Of a DNA stretch of 64,000 nt, positions 43,874-53,580 are shown in pieces (position 1 is the stretch's first letter; every line of letters starts with the position of its first letter). Made by a program: the position numbers and the translations under genes. The notes below the pieces were generated by a model that saw only the letters and a program-made list of their open reading frames with translations, did no database searches and was not told where the DNA came from. The stretch comes from Alteromonas_F sp964429915 (GTDB taxonomy: Bacteria > Pseudomonadota > Gammaproteobacteria > Enterobacterales > Alteromonadaceae): positions 124,001 through 188,000 of the forward strand of contig CAYSDZ010000001.1 of the NCBI GenBank assembly GCA_964429915.1. The letters run 5' to 3'.

Positions 43874-44740
43874 TTGTTCATTCGCTATATTTATTGGTAC
43901 AGAGTGTACATATTGTTTCAGGACCAAGGATTGTTGTTAGCTAAATTATTTAAAACTCTTAGCGTGATATGTGTTCCCCAAAGAACATCTAAATATGGAA
44001 TTGCTTTATTTATTTTATTTTCTTCCTCCATATCGGCAAACGACCATGCAGCCTCCGCGCGACCGGAAATTGTATTTGCGTGTGAAGGCTTACTTCCTAA
44101 AACGCATGAGTATTTCCAAAACGTGTTTGAACAAACTTTTTCACGAATGGGCTTTAATTTTCGCATTGCTCCCGTTACCTTAAAAAGAGCGTTATTAGAA
44201 AGTGATAAAGGAAAGATCGACGGATTGTGCGGGAGAATAGTTGAACTTGCAGGTATGAAAACCGCAGAAAATTTACATAGAGTTAATGTCCCCGTTTTAA
44301 ATATACAACTGAGTCTTTGGAAGTACGGGAAAAAATATTCCTCTGATTCTATAGAGCATATTAAACAAAATGGGGACTTGGTGGGATATCCAATAGGTTC
44401 ACTTATTTCGAAGCATTTTGTAGACAAAAATCAACTGCAAACAGTAATAAGAACACCCTCTGCTTCTCATGGATTGGAGATGCTTAAAATGGATAGGATA
44501 CAATATCTTGTATCTGGGCAAGACTTTTTTGAAGGAAATACTCAATGTATTGCGTGTTTTGAGCTTTCGAAAATAAACTTCTTAGATCCTGTACAACTGT
44601 ATCCCTACCTGCACAAGCGCTGGAATTCTATTGAGCTTGAATTTGAGACCGTATTAAAAGAGGTGCTAAACGAAATAACACCTCATAGAGAAAATACCAA
44701 AGAAATGTCTGACTATAATTCGTTTGCCACACCTCTATGA
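43874..44740 (+). CDS. Periplasmic solute-binding-like (SBP family 3) protein
   Basis: Up to 288 residues; the true start is unclear. From TTG 43874 the protein would begin with an odd aromatic leader, while TTGs at 43931-43934 just after an AAGGA would place the signal sequence (Y-G-I-A-L-F-I-L-F-S-S-S-I-S-A) near the N-terminus. The mature part (R-P-E-I-V-F-A-C-E-G-L-L-P onward) looks like an extracellular solute-binding fold without an ABC partner here. Four cysteines including C-I-A-C. The ligand is unknown. Confidence 0.65.
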   Translation: MFIRYIYWYRVYILFQDQGLLLAKLFKTLSVICVPQRTSKYGIALFILFSSSISANDHAASARPEIVFACEGLLPKTHEYFQNVFEQTFSRMGFNFRIAPVTLKRALLESDKGKIDGLCGRIVELAGMKTAENLHRVNVPVLNIQLSLWKYGKKYSSDSIEHIKQNGDLVGYPIGSLISKHFVDKNQLQTVIRTPSASHGLEMLKMDRIQYLVSGQDFFEGNTQCIACFELSKINFLDPVQLYPYLHKRWNSIELEFETVLKEVLNEITPHRENTKEMSDYNSFATPL

Positions 44741-44764
44741 CATGCGGCAAACGAACATTTTTTT
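44721..44764 (+). terminator. Probable terminator of the solute-binding-like gene
   Basis: The stem CGTTTGCC / GGCAAACG overlaps the last codons, has a 17-nt loop and is followed within 5 nt by a T run. Confidence 0.6.
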
Positions 44765-44792
44765 GACTGTGACTACTTAATCGCTACCTTTA

Positions 44793-46625
44793 TCACTTAG
44801 CGGCTTTTGGGCCGTCATAATCGTAAGTGAACCAGTCTACGTCGATATAACCACCATCTTGTTTTTCATTCCAAGTGAAAAAACCTAGCCGATCGCCCGT
44901 CCATTTTCCAAATGCTATCGTAAAACTTGGGCCGAAAGCTTTGAAGGCTTTGCCATCAAAACTGTATTCATAGGTGGCATTATTGCGCGCGTTTGAAGTG
45001 CGAATGTATAAGTTATCGCTTGTTATCTCAGGCCCCATGGTTTTGTTAGCAAAACTATCCATATAAAACAAATGCCGTGTGCCATCTTCGGTCATCTCAA
45101 CACCCAGCAGATTATAAACTCCACCATAGCGCACAAAGCCAGCTAGCTGATTGGGTTGCATTCCAGATATATCAAATTTCGCTACCGCGGTACCCGTAGT
45201 GATCCCCATTATACGTTGGCTCAAGGTATTATTGGCTCGCCAAAACGGAGTATCTGAACCATCGTTGTTCGTCCATTGATTGATTTTAGGGCCGTGCTCT
45301 GGGGCATCGTCCAAAATCTTACTGGCTTTAAGGCGCAGCCATCCAGGTCTATCTGTTAGTGACCAATGACTATTTCTTGGATTATGGTTCCACTCCCATT
45401 GAAAACCAAGCTTGTCTGATGAAAAGTCGTCATCGCTACTGGGAGCAGTGATCGGATAACCGTTAATCGGTTTTTTATAGCGCTTAACGGGTTCGCCAAT
45501 ACCATCGTTGTCTTCGTCGATACCAATAATCGGCCAACCATCAACCCAAGTTACAGGCTCTAGGGATTGAGGACGACCTTGAAATGGAATATCGTCGTTT
45601 TGAATAAGTTGGTGCATATACCACCACGAACCATTAGGTGCTTGCATTAAACCACCTTGGCTAGCACTTCTGTCATTAAACTCTGTGCCTTTTTCCAAAA
45701 CAGTGCGAACTTCATAAGGCCCGTAAATACTCTCTTTAGAGCGCAGTACTATCTGCTTTCGATCATTCTTAGGGTTTTTCACTCCCGGACGAGTCGAGGT
45801 ATCCCCCATTGTCCATTGGGCAAGAAAAATGTACCAAGTGCCATCTATTTTATATATCTTGGCAGCCTCGGCTCCCATTCCTGTGTACACCAATTTGCCT
45901 TCGTCAAGAATTTTGGTGCCATCCCAACTCATTTCGTATAGGCGGTTTTCATTACCTATAATTTTATTGTCTGGGCCTTTTTGCTTTTCACCCGTGTTAA
46001 TAAGTATGTAGGCCTTTTTCGTTTCTTCATCCCAAAATACCGCAGGATCGTCCAATACGTCCTTTTTTGGCAACATCATAATAGGTTTACTCCATGGCCC
46101 TCGGATGTCTTTTGCCGTAGTAACCATTAAGCCATGTTGGTAGTCAATCTGATACACGTACCAAAGCCCATCGTGATAAGCGATATCGCCTGCCCATACG
46201 CCAAAGGAGTAACCATTCATTCTGTCCCAGTTATACTCAGGGGCCCAAGACAAGCTTGGAAAAGCATGACCGACGTTACTCCAGTTAACCATGTCTTTAG
46301 ATTCTAAAATAGGCATTCCCGGCGACATATGTTGCTTTGAGGTGATCATGTAATAAGTATCACCCACCTGCTCAATATCTGAATCGGGATAATCCGCATT
46401 TAAGATAGGATTAATGTAAGTGCCATCACCTTGGTCACCAAAACTCCCTGTCTGAGCTTGAGTTTTATTGGGCTTTGTTTGACTCTCAATAGCAAGGCCA
46501 GCAGGTTTTTGTGGTGGTGCGGCACCTACGTCATTGGTCTCTGAACTCCCACCACAACCTGAAACAGCCAATGAAATTGAAATACTGAGAGGCGTCAGTA
46601 GCTTGGTTGAAAAAAGTTTTTTCAT
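44793..46625 (-). CDS. GH43-family glycosidase (lipoprotein), likely beta-xylosidase
   Basis: 610 residues with a lipoprotein signal (V-S-G-C). A five-blade propeller (about 65-400) with the GH43 acids: Asp in Y-P-D-S-D-I-E, Asp in L-D-D-P-A-V-F-W-D, and Glu in G-A-E-A-A-K-I-Y; a C-terminal lectin-like sandwich (about 410-605). It probably frees xylose from ulvan, matching xylA/xylB nearby. ATG 46625 with GAGGA is chosen over TTG 46640. It is last gene of the seven-gene operon starting at 56492. Confidence 0.87.
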   Translation of the reverse strand: MKKLFSTKLLTPLSISISLAVSGCGGSSETNDVGAAPPQKPAGLAIESQTKPNKTQAQTGSFGDQGDGTYINPILNADYPDSDIEQVGDTYYMITSKQHMSPGMPILESKDMVNWSNVGHAFPSLSWAPEYNWDRMNGYSFGVWAGDIAYHDGLWYVYQIDYQHGLMVTTAKDIRGPWSKPIMMLPKKDVLDDPAVFWDEETKKAYILINTGEKQKGPDNKIIGNENRLYEMSWDGTKILDEGKLVYTGMGAEAAKIYKIDGTWYIFLAQWTMGDTSTRPGVKNPKNDRKQIVLRSKESIYGPYEVRTVLEKGTEFNDRSASQGGLMQAPNGSWWYMHQLIQNDDIPFQGRPQSLEPVTWVDGWPIIGIDEDNDGIGEPVKRYKKPINGYPITAPSSDDDFSSDKLGFQWEWNHNPRNSHWSLTDRPGWLRLKASKILDDAPEHGPKINQWTNNDGSDTPFWRANNTLSQRIMGITTGTAVAKFDISGMQPNQLAGFVRYGGVYNLLGVEMTEDGTRHLFYMDSFANKTMGPEITSDNLYIRTSNARNNATYEYSFDGKAFKAFGPSFTIAFGKWTGDRLGFFTWNEKQDGGYIDVDWFTYDYDGPKAAK

Positions 46626-46654
46626 ATCATTTTTCCTCAAAAAACGGTGAAAAT

Positions 46655-48040
46655 TTAGCCTTGCATCTCTTCTAAAGTGCGTCCTTTTGTTTCGTGGACG
46701 AACTTTATAACAAAGAAAATAGAGATGAATGCAGACACAGCATACAGGGCATAAGTACCTGCCAAGCCAATACCACCTAGCATCTGTTCAAATGACCATA
46801 CCACCAAAAAGTTTGCTAACCACTGCGCTAACCCAGCAATAGCAAGACCTGATCCGCGAATTTGGTTTGGAAACATCTCTCCCAACATAACCCACATAAC
46901 AGGACCCCAAGACACGTTAAAGAACACTACATAAGCGTTCGCTGCGTACAATGCGATGGTGCCAATTGCTGGCGCCATAACTAACGAGTCGTTTTCAAAC
47001 GTTGCAGAAGCGAAGCAATACACCAAAATCGCTAAAGTAATAGTCATACCCAATGAACCGACCCACAGCAGCGGTTTACGCCCCACTTTATCGACGATAG
47101 CCAGTGACACAAGAACAGCCGCAATACTTAAACCTCCACCAATGACATTTTGTTTTAATGCATCAGCCTCGGTGAACCCTACGGACTGCCATAAATAGGC
47201 GCCATAGTAAAAAACAATATTGATACCAACCAATTGTTGAAATACTGCTAAACCAATACCAATCCAAACAATGGGGCGTATTTTGCCTCCACTGACTAGG
47301 TCTTTTAGACTGGGTCTGTGGTCGCTTTGGAGTGATTGTTTTATTTCGTCTTTTATTTCTATCGCACGCTGAGCAGAGAAAATTTTCCCAAGCATATTCA
47401 CTGCTTTGTCATCTTGCTTTGAAGCAACTAAAAATCGAGGACTTTCTGGGATAGTAAGCAATAAAAGGAAAAATAAAACGGCAGGGATCAATTCCATCCA
47501 GAACATCCAGCGCCATGTTTCATAATCTAACCAAAACTTCGCAGTCGATGCGCCTGCAATATCTGCAAGATAATAGTTGCTTAGAAAAGCAAAGAATAAA
47601 CCTGAAATAATGGCAACTTGCTGAATAGTCGCCATTCTACCCCTGATATCAGCTGGCGCAATTTCGCTAATATAAGCTGGCGCTAACACGCTTGCTGCCC
47701 CTACTGCGATACCACCAATAATACGATAAACTATAAATTCGTTTGCGTCTGTGGCAATACCAGAACCCCAAGCAGAAACGATAAACAAAACGGCTGAAAC
47801 GATAAGAATAGAACGGCGCCCAAATTTATCTGCCAAGGTGCCTGCAACGAAAGCCCCTACCGCACAGCCAAGAAGCATGCTTGCAATTTTGAAGCTATTA
47901 ACACCGCCTGAGCCAAATGCGGCATTTAAACCGTCATACGTACCGTTTATTACACCACTATCGAAGCCAAATAAAAACCCTCCAATAGTAGCGACAAAAC
48001 TGATCAATAAAGCATATTTTAGGTTATAAGAAGTTTGCAT
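46655..48040 (-). CDS. MFS sugar porter (XylE/GalP type)
   Basis: 461 residues, 12 predicted membrane helices. Sugar-porter signatures: G-F-L-F-G-F-D-S-G-V-I-N-G in helix 1, D-K-F-G-R-R after helix 2, P-E-S-P-R-F-L, Q-Q-L-V-G-I-N in helix 7, and the ending E-T-K-G-R-T-L-E-E-M. It should bring a monosaccharide across the inner membrane by proton symport; xylose is plausible as GH43 is the next gene, but rhamnose or uronate cannot be excluded. Confidence 0.92.
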   Translation of the reverse strand: MQTSYNLKYALLISFVATIGGFLFGFDSGVINGTYDGLNAAFGSGGVNSFKIASMLLGCAVGAFVAGTLADKFGRRSILIVSAVLFIVSAWGSGIATDANEFIVYRIIGGIAVGAASVLAPAYISEIAPADIRGRMATIQQVAIISGLFFAFLSNYYLADIAGASTAKFWLDYETWRWMFWMELIPAVLFFLLLLTIPESPRFLVASKQDDKAVNMLGKIFSAQRAIEIKDEIKQSLQSDHRPSLKDLVSGGKIRPIVWIGIGLAVFQQLVGINIVFYYGAYLWQSVGFTEADALKQNVIGGGLSIAAVLVSLAIVDKVGRKPLLWVGSLGMTITLAILVYCFASATFENDSLVMAPAIGTIALYAANAYVVFFNVSWGPVMWVMLGEMFPNQIRGSGLAIAGLAQWLANFLVVWSFEQMLGGIGLAGTYALYAVSAFISIFFVIKFVHETKGRTLEEMQG

Positions 48041-48061
48041 AATGTTATACGTTCACTGTTA

Positions 48062-49498
48062 TTACTGCGTTAGAATTTTTCTTGTTTTCAAGGGATACCA
48101 AGCATTTAGTTTTTCAGACAATCGCTTAACTCGCTCGGGATATTGTTCTGCTAAATTTTGCGTTTCATACTCATCGTTTGAAATATGATATAAACGCGGG
48201 CCTGTAAGCATCTCATCGTGATATTCTTGATAGCTTACATTTTTGCCATCGTAACTTAATATTAGTTTCCAACCATCTTCTATCACCCACCGATATAGCA
48301 AAGTGGATTCAGGCACGTCTAAATCTGCCATGTCATGTGCAAAGCCTTCACCATAAATTGCACTGCGCTCAATCTCGGTTTGCGTTTGCATTTCATCAAA
48401 CAGGTTCTCACCAGGCAGATTACTTGGCACATCAACGCCTGCCGCCGCAAGCACGGTAGGAACAATATCAATACTACTTATCGCTTCTTTGCGCATTTGC
48501 GGTGCTAGACGGCTGGGCAAAGAAAACATAATAGGGGTCCGCACTCCACTCTCGCCGGGACTTTGTTTTGAATGAGGTAAAAACCGATTAGTTAATGTGG
48601 GATTGGTAACCCATCCATTGTCTGACACATAAACAATCAAGGTGTTGTCTTTAAGCCCCCTTGACTCCAAATGGTCCATAAGTTGGCCGTTTGTTTCGTC
48701 AAACCACTCAATCATCGCATAATATTTAGCGATAGATTCAGGTAAACCTTTGTCTTGGTAGTTTTTTAATAATCGTTCGGGTGGATTGTGCGGAGTATGA
48801 GGCATTAATGGTGCATACCACACTAAAAATGGCTTATTATCGGATTGTGCTTTATCAATAAAGTTTTTAACTACATCTAATCCCCCACGGCCAATTTTAA
48901 GCCCATCGTCACCATGACGGCCACGTGGTTGAGGGAAACCTCTTGTCATACCTTCGTCAAAACCACCTCGTTTAAAATTGCCTTCCCACCATTTTCCTGT
49001 TTGAAGAGACACATATCCTTTGGTTTTAAGAAGCTCTGGCAGAGTATCGAACGCGCCGATTTTGGCTATAATTTCACCACGTTGCTTTTTATATTCAACC
49101 CCTTTTTTCCCTCCTGGTAACTTCCTGGATGGATCATTCCCTGTAATTCCATGTTGATGTGCGTAAAGCCCTGTCGCAATAGTTGCAAGTGAAGGACGAC
49201 ACAGCGATGTCGGCACGTATCCGCGGCTAAAGGTAACGCCTTCATTTGCTAGTTTGTCTAATGAAGGCGTTTTGACAATCTCATTCCCCATAAAACCATA
49301 ATCATTCCAAGCATGGTCATCTGATAAAATCAAAACGATATTGGGTGGGTTTGTTTGATTCTGGGCTGTGTCTTTCACCTCAGACTTATCGTAATTTACA
49401 GTGCAACCACCTGCAAACAACACTACGCAGCTGAGTAGCGCTAGGGCAGTTTTTACTGTCTTAGGCCGTTTTATTATGTTGGTATACACTAAAACCAT
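48062..49498 (-). CDS. S1-family sulfatase with CRPSL active-site variant
   Basis: 478 residues with a lipoprotein-like signal (A-G-G-C). Metal strand I-V-L-I-L-S-D-D-H; active-site segment T-S-L-C-R-P-S-L (C100) where Leu replaces the Arg of the usual CxPSR; then G-L-Y-A-H-Q-H-G; V-S-D-N-G metal site. The cysteine and proline needed for formylglycine formation remain. The start may instead be a GTG four codons in, since the AGAAGG abuts the ATG. Fifth gene of the operon. Confidence 0.87.
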   Translation of the reverse strand: MVLVYTNIIKRPKTVKTALALLSCVVLFAGGCTVNYDKSEVKDTAQNQTNPPNIVLILSDDHAWNDYGFMGNEIVKTPSLDKLANEGVTFSRGYVPTSLCRPSLATIATGLYAHQHGITGNDPSRKLPGGKKGVEYKKQRGEIIAKIGAFDTLPELLKTKGYVSLQTGKWWEGNFKRGGFDEGMTRGFPQPRGRHGDDGLKIGRGGLDVVKNFIDKAQSDNKPFLVWYAPLMPHTPHNPPERLLKNYQDKGLPESIAKYYAMIEWFDETNGQLMDHLESRGLKDNTLIVYVSDNGWVTNPTLTNRFLPHSKQSPGESGVRTPIMFSLPSRLAPQMRKEAISSIDIVPTVLAAAGVDVPSNLPGENLFDEMQTQTEIERSAIYGEGFAHDMADLDVPESTLLYRWVIEDGWKLILSYDGKNVSYQEYHDEMLTGPRLYHISNDEYETQNLAEQYPERVKRLSEKLNAWYPLKTRKILTQ

Positions 49499-49524
49499 CC
49501 TTCTAATTGTTTAAACTTGTGCAA

Positions 49525-52326
49525 TTACACTTTTTCTAAAAAGCTAAATTGATAATTGCCTGATGACAGATTACTGAGCGACGCGCCGCTTTGATTCACG
49601 AAGCCCTGAGGAATAACCACATCAGCGGTACTATTGGGAGGAACAACGATGTTCAAAGATAATTGTTTATTTTCTTTTCGCCATTCTACGCTTATCTCGC
49701 CTTGTGGTGTTTGATAATCACCACTAGCATGGCTTAGCTTTTCACCAATTTGCGGCGCAATGAGGATTTTTTTAAATCCTGGCGTTGCTGCATTAATGCC
49801 TAAGATACCTTCGTAGAACCACCGATATACACTGCCATAAGCATAGTGGTTGAGAGAGTTCATCCCTTGCGGATTGAATCCGTCCTCTAAGGAATAAGAA
49901 TTCCATCTTTCCCACGTGGTGGTTGCACCGTTATTAACAGAATAGAACCACGATGGGTAAGTTTCATTAAACAGAATATCGTAAGCCAAATCGACTCGTC
50001 CTGCTTTTTGCAGTTCTGCGAGTAATAGCGGCGTACCTAAAAATCCTGTCTGTAAGTGGTTGTTTGCCTGATTCACTTGCTCAATCAATTTTTGACGCGC
50101 AGTTGCAAGTTCGCTTTTAGAAAAGAGGCCGAAGTGTAATCCCAATAAATAACTTGTTTGGGTAGCTCTGCCCTTTTTAGGATTAAGCGCTTGATCAAAA
50201 AAGGTCTGTCTAAACGACGTTTTGATTTGGTCGTGAAGCAATTTAAACTGGCCTGCATCCGCTTTTTTACCAAGAGCTAACGCAGATTTCATAGTTAGCT
50301 CGACAGATCGAGCATAATAAGCTGTTGAAATAAGTTGGAAATCGGTATCGCCTCTATTTCCATTACCTTCACTGGTATCAGGAAAAGGCTGAAGCCAGTC
50401 ACCAAAGGTTTTCATTGAGGAAATATGACCGCTAGACTGGCTGCTATGGTAATCTAGCCACTTTTTCATCATGTCGTAATTATCTTGAAGGATTTGTACA
50501 TCACCCGTCAGCATATATAAATCCCAAGGAATAATGGTAACGGCATCTCCCCAGCCTGACGACGCCCAGTTTATCCACTCAACGAAAGGCACATAAAGAG
50601 GAACCAGACCATCTTCTTTTTGATCCTCTCTAACACTTTGCAACCAAGCAGACCAAAAACCATAAACATCGGCTAAATACATTGAGGGCGTGGCAAAAAC
50701 TTGTGCATCACCCGTCCACCCAAGGCGTTCGTCTCGCTGAGGACAATCTAAGGGGATATCGTAAAAATTACTTCTTAACCCCCATAAAATATTGTCTGAC
50801 AACTTATTCAATTTGCTGTGAGAACTATTGAAACTTGCATGTAAACTTACATCTGAATGATGAACTAAGGCACGTGCCCAAGATAAATTCGGTTCCTTAG
50901 AGCTATCAAACCCTGAAATCTCAAGATAGCGATATCCGTGATACGTATAAGTGGGCTGGTAACGAATAAGCTCGGTTTTAGCAGGGACATACACATTAGT
51001 CGATTGCGCGCTTCGATAATTATCAGTATAAAACTCACCTTTATGCAAGGCTTCAGCAAATCGCAGTGTTACTTCTTGACCTTTTATAACGGGTAGCTCG
51101 ATTTGCGGTACACCCACCATATTCTGACCAAAATCGTAAATTACAACACCTTGCTCGTGTAATTTTTCATTACTAACAATGGAAATAGGTGAGAGGGTAT
51201 CAGTATGCCTAATAGGTGCATGACGCTTGGGTGACAGCGCAACATTTTGATCGATGCTTTCAGTGGTAACCGGCAACCAAGCACTTGGCTCTTTTATCTT
51301 TGCCGACTCGTTCCATCTGCCTAACTCTTTACTTTGTTCATATCGCTCGCCATCGTAGATACTCGCAAACCGTATAGGTCCTTGTAAACTGGCCTTCCAT
51401 TCGTTATCAGAGGCGATAATCTTTTTCGAACCGTCTTCATACGTAATTTCTAACTGTGCCAATAATTTTGCGGGTACTTTATGCTCTCGCTCGGTAAACT
51501 TAAATACGCGACCTGCATACCAGCCACCCGCTAAGCTACTCGCAATGACATTTTCTCCAGAGGCAAGCATTGATGTAACATCGTAGGTGAGCGTTTCAAT
51601 GCGCTTATCGTAAGGGGTCCAGCCTGGCGTCATTGCGTCATTAGGTGCTACTTCTTTGCCATTGAGAAATGCTTTAAACAAGCCCTTGGCTGTTATATAG
51701 AGTCGAGCACTTTTTATTGGCTTTGATAAAGTAAACACACGACGAAGATACTGTGGAGTCGCCAAGGTAGCTTGAGAAGGATTCGCTGACACTAACGTTT
51801 CTGGATGACCAATCCATTGCGCTTGCCAAGCTTCGTTATTTAGTAAACCCAGTTCAATCGATTGAATTTCACTCCAAGCTGACAAGCGCTCATTGTTATT
51901 CCAATATCGAACTCGCCACTTTACTTGCTGTCTCGAGTTAAGCGGAAGGCCAGCGTACTTTACCCACGCATTTTCAGTCGACTCGACTTTACCCGTATCC
52001 CACAATAATTTGCTTTGTTCGGATAGCGGAAATTGGTTGGCAACTTGTATTTGATAAGATTGCTGTACGTTACTCTGCTCAGAACGAACATTGGGAGCCA
52101 AAACATCATTTTGAGCTAACTTCCATGAAAAACGAGGCTTAGATTCATAATATCCTATTGGATTGCGAAATCCCTCGCCCACTTTTAAAGCAATAGGAGC
52201 GGCAAGTTGTTCAGTGGAAGAAACTGATTCAGCGTATTGTGAATTACACGCTATAAGGGTGAAAAAACAAAATAGAGCGACAAGCGCTCTGTTTTGCAGA
52301 GAGTTTTGAATCGCTATTTTTGCCAT
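49525..52326 (-). CDS. GH78 alpha-L-rhamnosidase (second copy)
   Basis: 933 residues with a lipoprotein signal (I-A-C-N). The same domain order as the first GH78 but with the canonical acid motif DCPQRDERLGWTGD (527-540), the base in T-T-T-W-E-R-W, and N-H-Y-A-Y-G-S-V. The two copies are clearly divergent, so different linkage or sulfation preferences are likely. Its start overlaps the GH105 stop by 13 bp, so the two are translationally coupled. Confidence 0.93.
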   Translation of the reverse strand: MAKIAIQNSLQNRALVALFCFFTLIACNSQYAESVSSTEQLAAPIALKVGEGFRNPIGYYESKPRFSWKLAQNDVLAPNVRSEQSNVQQSYQIQVANQFPLSEQSKLLWDTGKVESTENAWVKYAGLPLNSRQQVKWRVRYWNNNERLSAWSEIQSIELGLLNNEAWQAQWIGHPETLVSANPSQATLATPQYLRRVFTLSKPIKSARLYITAKGLFKAFLNGKEVAPNDAMTPGWTPYDKRIETLTYDVTSMLASGENVIASSLAGGWYAGRVFKFTEREHKVPAKLLAQLEITYEDGSKKIIASDNEWKASLQGPIRFASIYDGERYEQSKELGRWNESAKIKEPSAWLPVTTESIDQNVALSPKRHAPIRHTDTLSPISIVSNEKLHEQGVVIYDFGQNMVGVPQIELPVIKGQEVTLRFAEALHKGEFYTDNYRSAQSTNVYVPAKTELIRYQPTYTYHGYRYLEISGFDSSKEPNLSWARALVHHSDVSLHASFNSSHSKLNKLSDNILWGLRSNFYDIPLDCPQRDERLGWTGDAQVFATPSMYLADVYGFWSAWLQSVREDQKEDGLVPLYVPFVEWINWASSGWGDAVTIIPWDLYMLTGDVQILQDNYDMMKKWLDYHSSQSSGHISSMKTFGDWLQPFPDTSEGNGNRGDTDFQLISTAYYARSVELTMKSALALGKKADAGQFKLLHDQIKTSFRQTFFDQALNPKKGRATQTSYLLGLHFGLFSKSELATARQKLIEQVNQANNHLQTGFLGTPLLLAELQKAGRVDLAYDILFNETYPSWFYSVNNGATTTWERWNSYSLEDGFNPQGMNSLNHYAYGSVYRWFYEGILGINAATPGFKKILIAPQIGEKLSHASGDYQTPQGEISVEWRKENKQLSLNIVVPPNSTADVVIPQGFVNQSGASLSNLSSGNYQFSFLEKV

Positions 52327-53561
52327 TTTGCCATTTCAGAAGCAGCGAGTAATACCGCCCCCACTCCATAAAGTTGAGAATCAGATTTTTTGACTGGATC
52401 AGGTGACTTACCTACGTGTTGAACATAGTTTACTCGACCATTTTCAGCAACCGCTCTCTCAAGTGCTGCCCATCCTTTTTCAACCACATCAACTGCGTGT
52501 TCAGAGGTTAAAATACCATTATTAACACCCCACGCGAGCCCATATGTGATGAATCCGCTTCCGCTGACTTCTGGCGTTTTTACTTTTTCTGGGTCCATTA
52601 ACGAAGCAGGCCAGTACCCTTTTTCCGTCTGAAGCTTAAGCAAGCCCGCAGCATTCTTCTTATACAATTCCAAATAGCGAGGTCTCGATGGATGGTCTTC
52701 AGGTAAGTCGTCCAAAATAAGTGGAATAGACGCAAATACCCAGCCGTTGCCACGTCCCCAAAAAACCGGTTCGCCGTTATCACTTTTTAATTCAAAATAG
52801 CGACTGTCTCTATAGAACAAGCCATACTCATCAGAAAATAAGTAATCCGCAGAAGCCCAAAACTCCGAATCGGCGTACTCTAAATATTTCGGGTCGCCCG
52901 TGACATTCGATAACTTGACCCACGTTCGAGGTGCCATAAACAACGCGTCAGCCCAACACCAACGCAATTGGCAATTCCCTTCATTATGCGTTTCACCATG
53001 ACCGCTTGCGGTGCTGTCTAGCATGACAAGATCAACTTCTGGCTTGTTTTCCAAAATCCAATCAAAATGTCGTTGAGTGGGTTTATAGGCATCTTGGTTA
53101 CCTGTCTGCTCAGTTAACCAAATATAGGTTTGTCCAATCGTATGGTCGTCAGCGTGGTAAGGTCGGTCAACCAGCAACTCGTAGTTTTGCTCCTTCGCCA
53201 TATTTTCAACGTAGGCGAATAATTCGGGGTTTTTATCGACTTCTAGCCATTTAGTCAAACCTATATAAAAAGCAGCCTGAATCCAAAACTTTGGATTTTC
53301 AGATTTTTCTCTATGAGATTCAGGTATATATGAAAGATTACCAAATTGGGCAACTTGCCATTTAGCAGCTCGTGTTGCTATATCATACGCAGAGGCGTTA
53401 ATTTCTTTCGCACTCTTTTCGCTTACTACTTCATTAACACTTTTTTGCATTTGCTCTGTGTCAGCAACAGCGGTTTCCTGTGTCTTTGGCTCACTGCAAC
53501 CTGCAAGTGCAGCCCCGATCATTAAAGGAAGAATGGCGTTTTTAAATAGTTTAGTTCGCAT
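52314..53561 (-). CDS. GH105 unsaturated uronyl hydrolase (lipoprotein)
   Basis: 415 residues with a lipobox (L-A-G-C). An (alpha/alpha)6 barrel with Y-H-A-D-D-H-T-I-G-Q-T-Y (catalytic Asp region), W-C-W-A-D-A-L-F-M, W-G-R-G-N-G-W, and S-G-S-G-F-I-T-Y-G. It removes unsaturated uronate from lyase products, complementing GH88. ATG 53561 with GAGG 8 nt upstream is preferred over TTG 53564. It sits between the PL25 lyase and GH78, so lyase, hydrolase and rhamnosidase are made together. Confidence 0.93.
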   Translation of the reverse strand: MRTKLFKNAILPLMIGAALAGCSEPKTQETAVADTEQMQKSVNEVVSEKSAKEINASAYDIATRAAKWQVAQFGNLSYIPESHREKSENPKFWIQAAFYIGLTKWLEVDKNPELFAYVENMAKEQNYELLVDRPYHADDHTIGQTYIWLTEQTGNQDAYKPTQRHFDWILENKPEVDLVMLDSTASGHGETHNEGNCQLRWCWADALFMAPRTWVKLSNVTGDPKYLEYADSEFWASADYLFSDEYGLFYRDSRYFELKSDNGEPVFWGRGNGWVFASIPLILDDLPEDHPSRPRYLELYKKNAAGLLKLQTEKGYWPASLMDPEKVKTPEVSGSGFITYGLAWGVNNGILTSEHAVDVVEKGWAALERAVAENGRVNYVQHVGKSPDPVKKSDSQLYGVGAVLLAASEMAKWQK

Positions 53562-53580
53562 CAATATGTCCTCTATTCAA

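Noticed and set aside
43918..44427. 169-codon antisense frame opposite the solute-binding-like gene
   Set aside because: The plus-strand frame has a signal sequence and a natural composition; the antisense frame does not.
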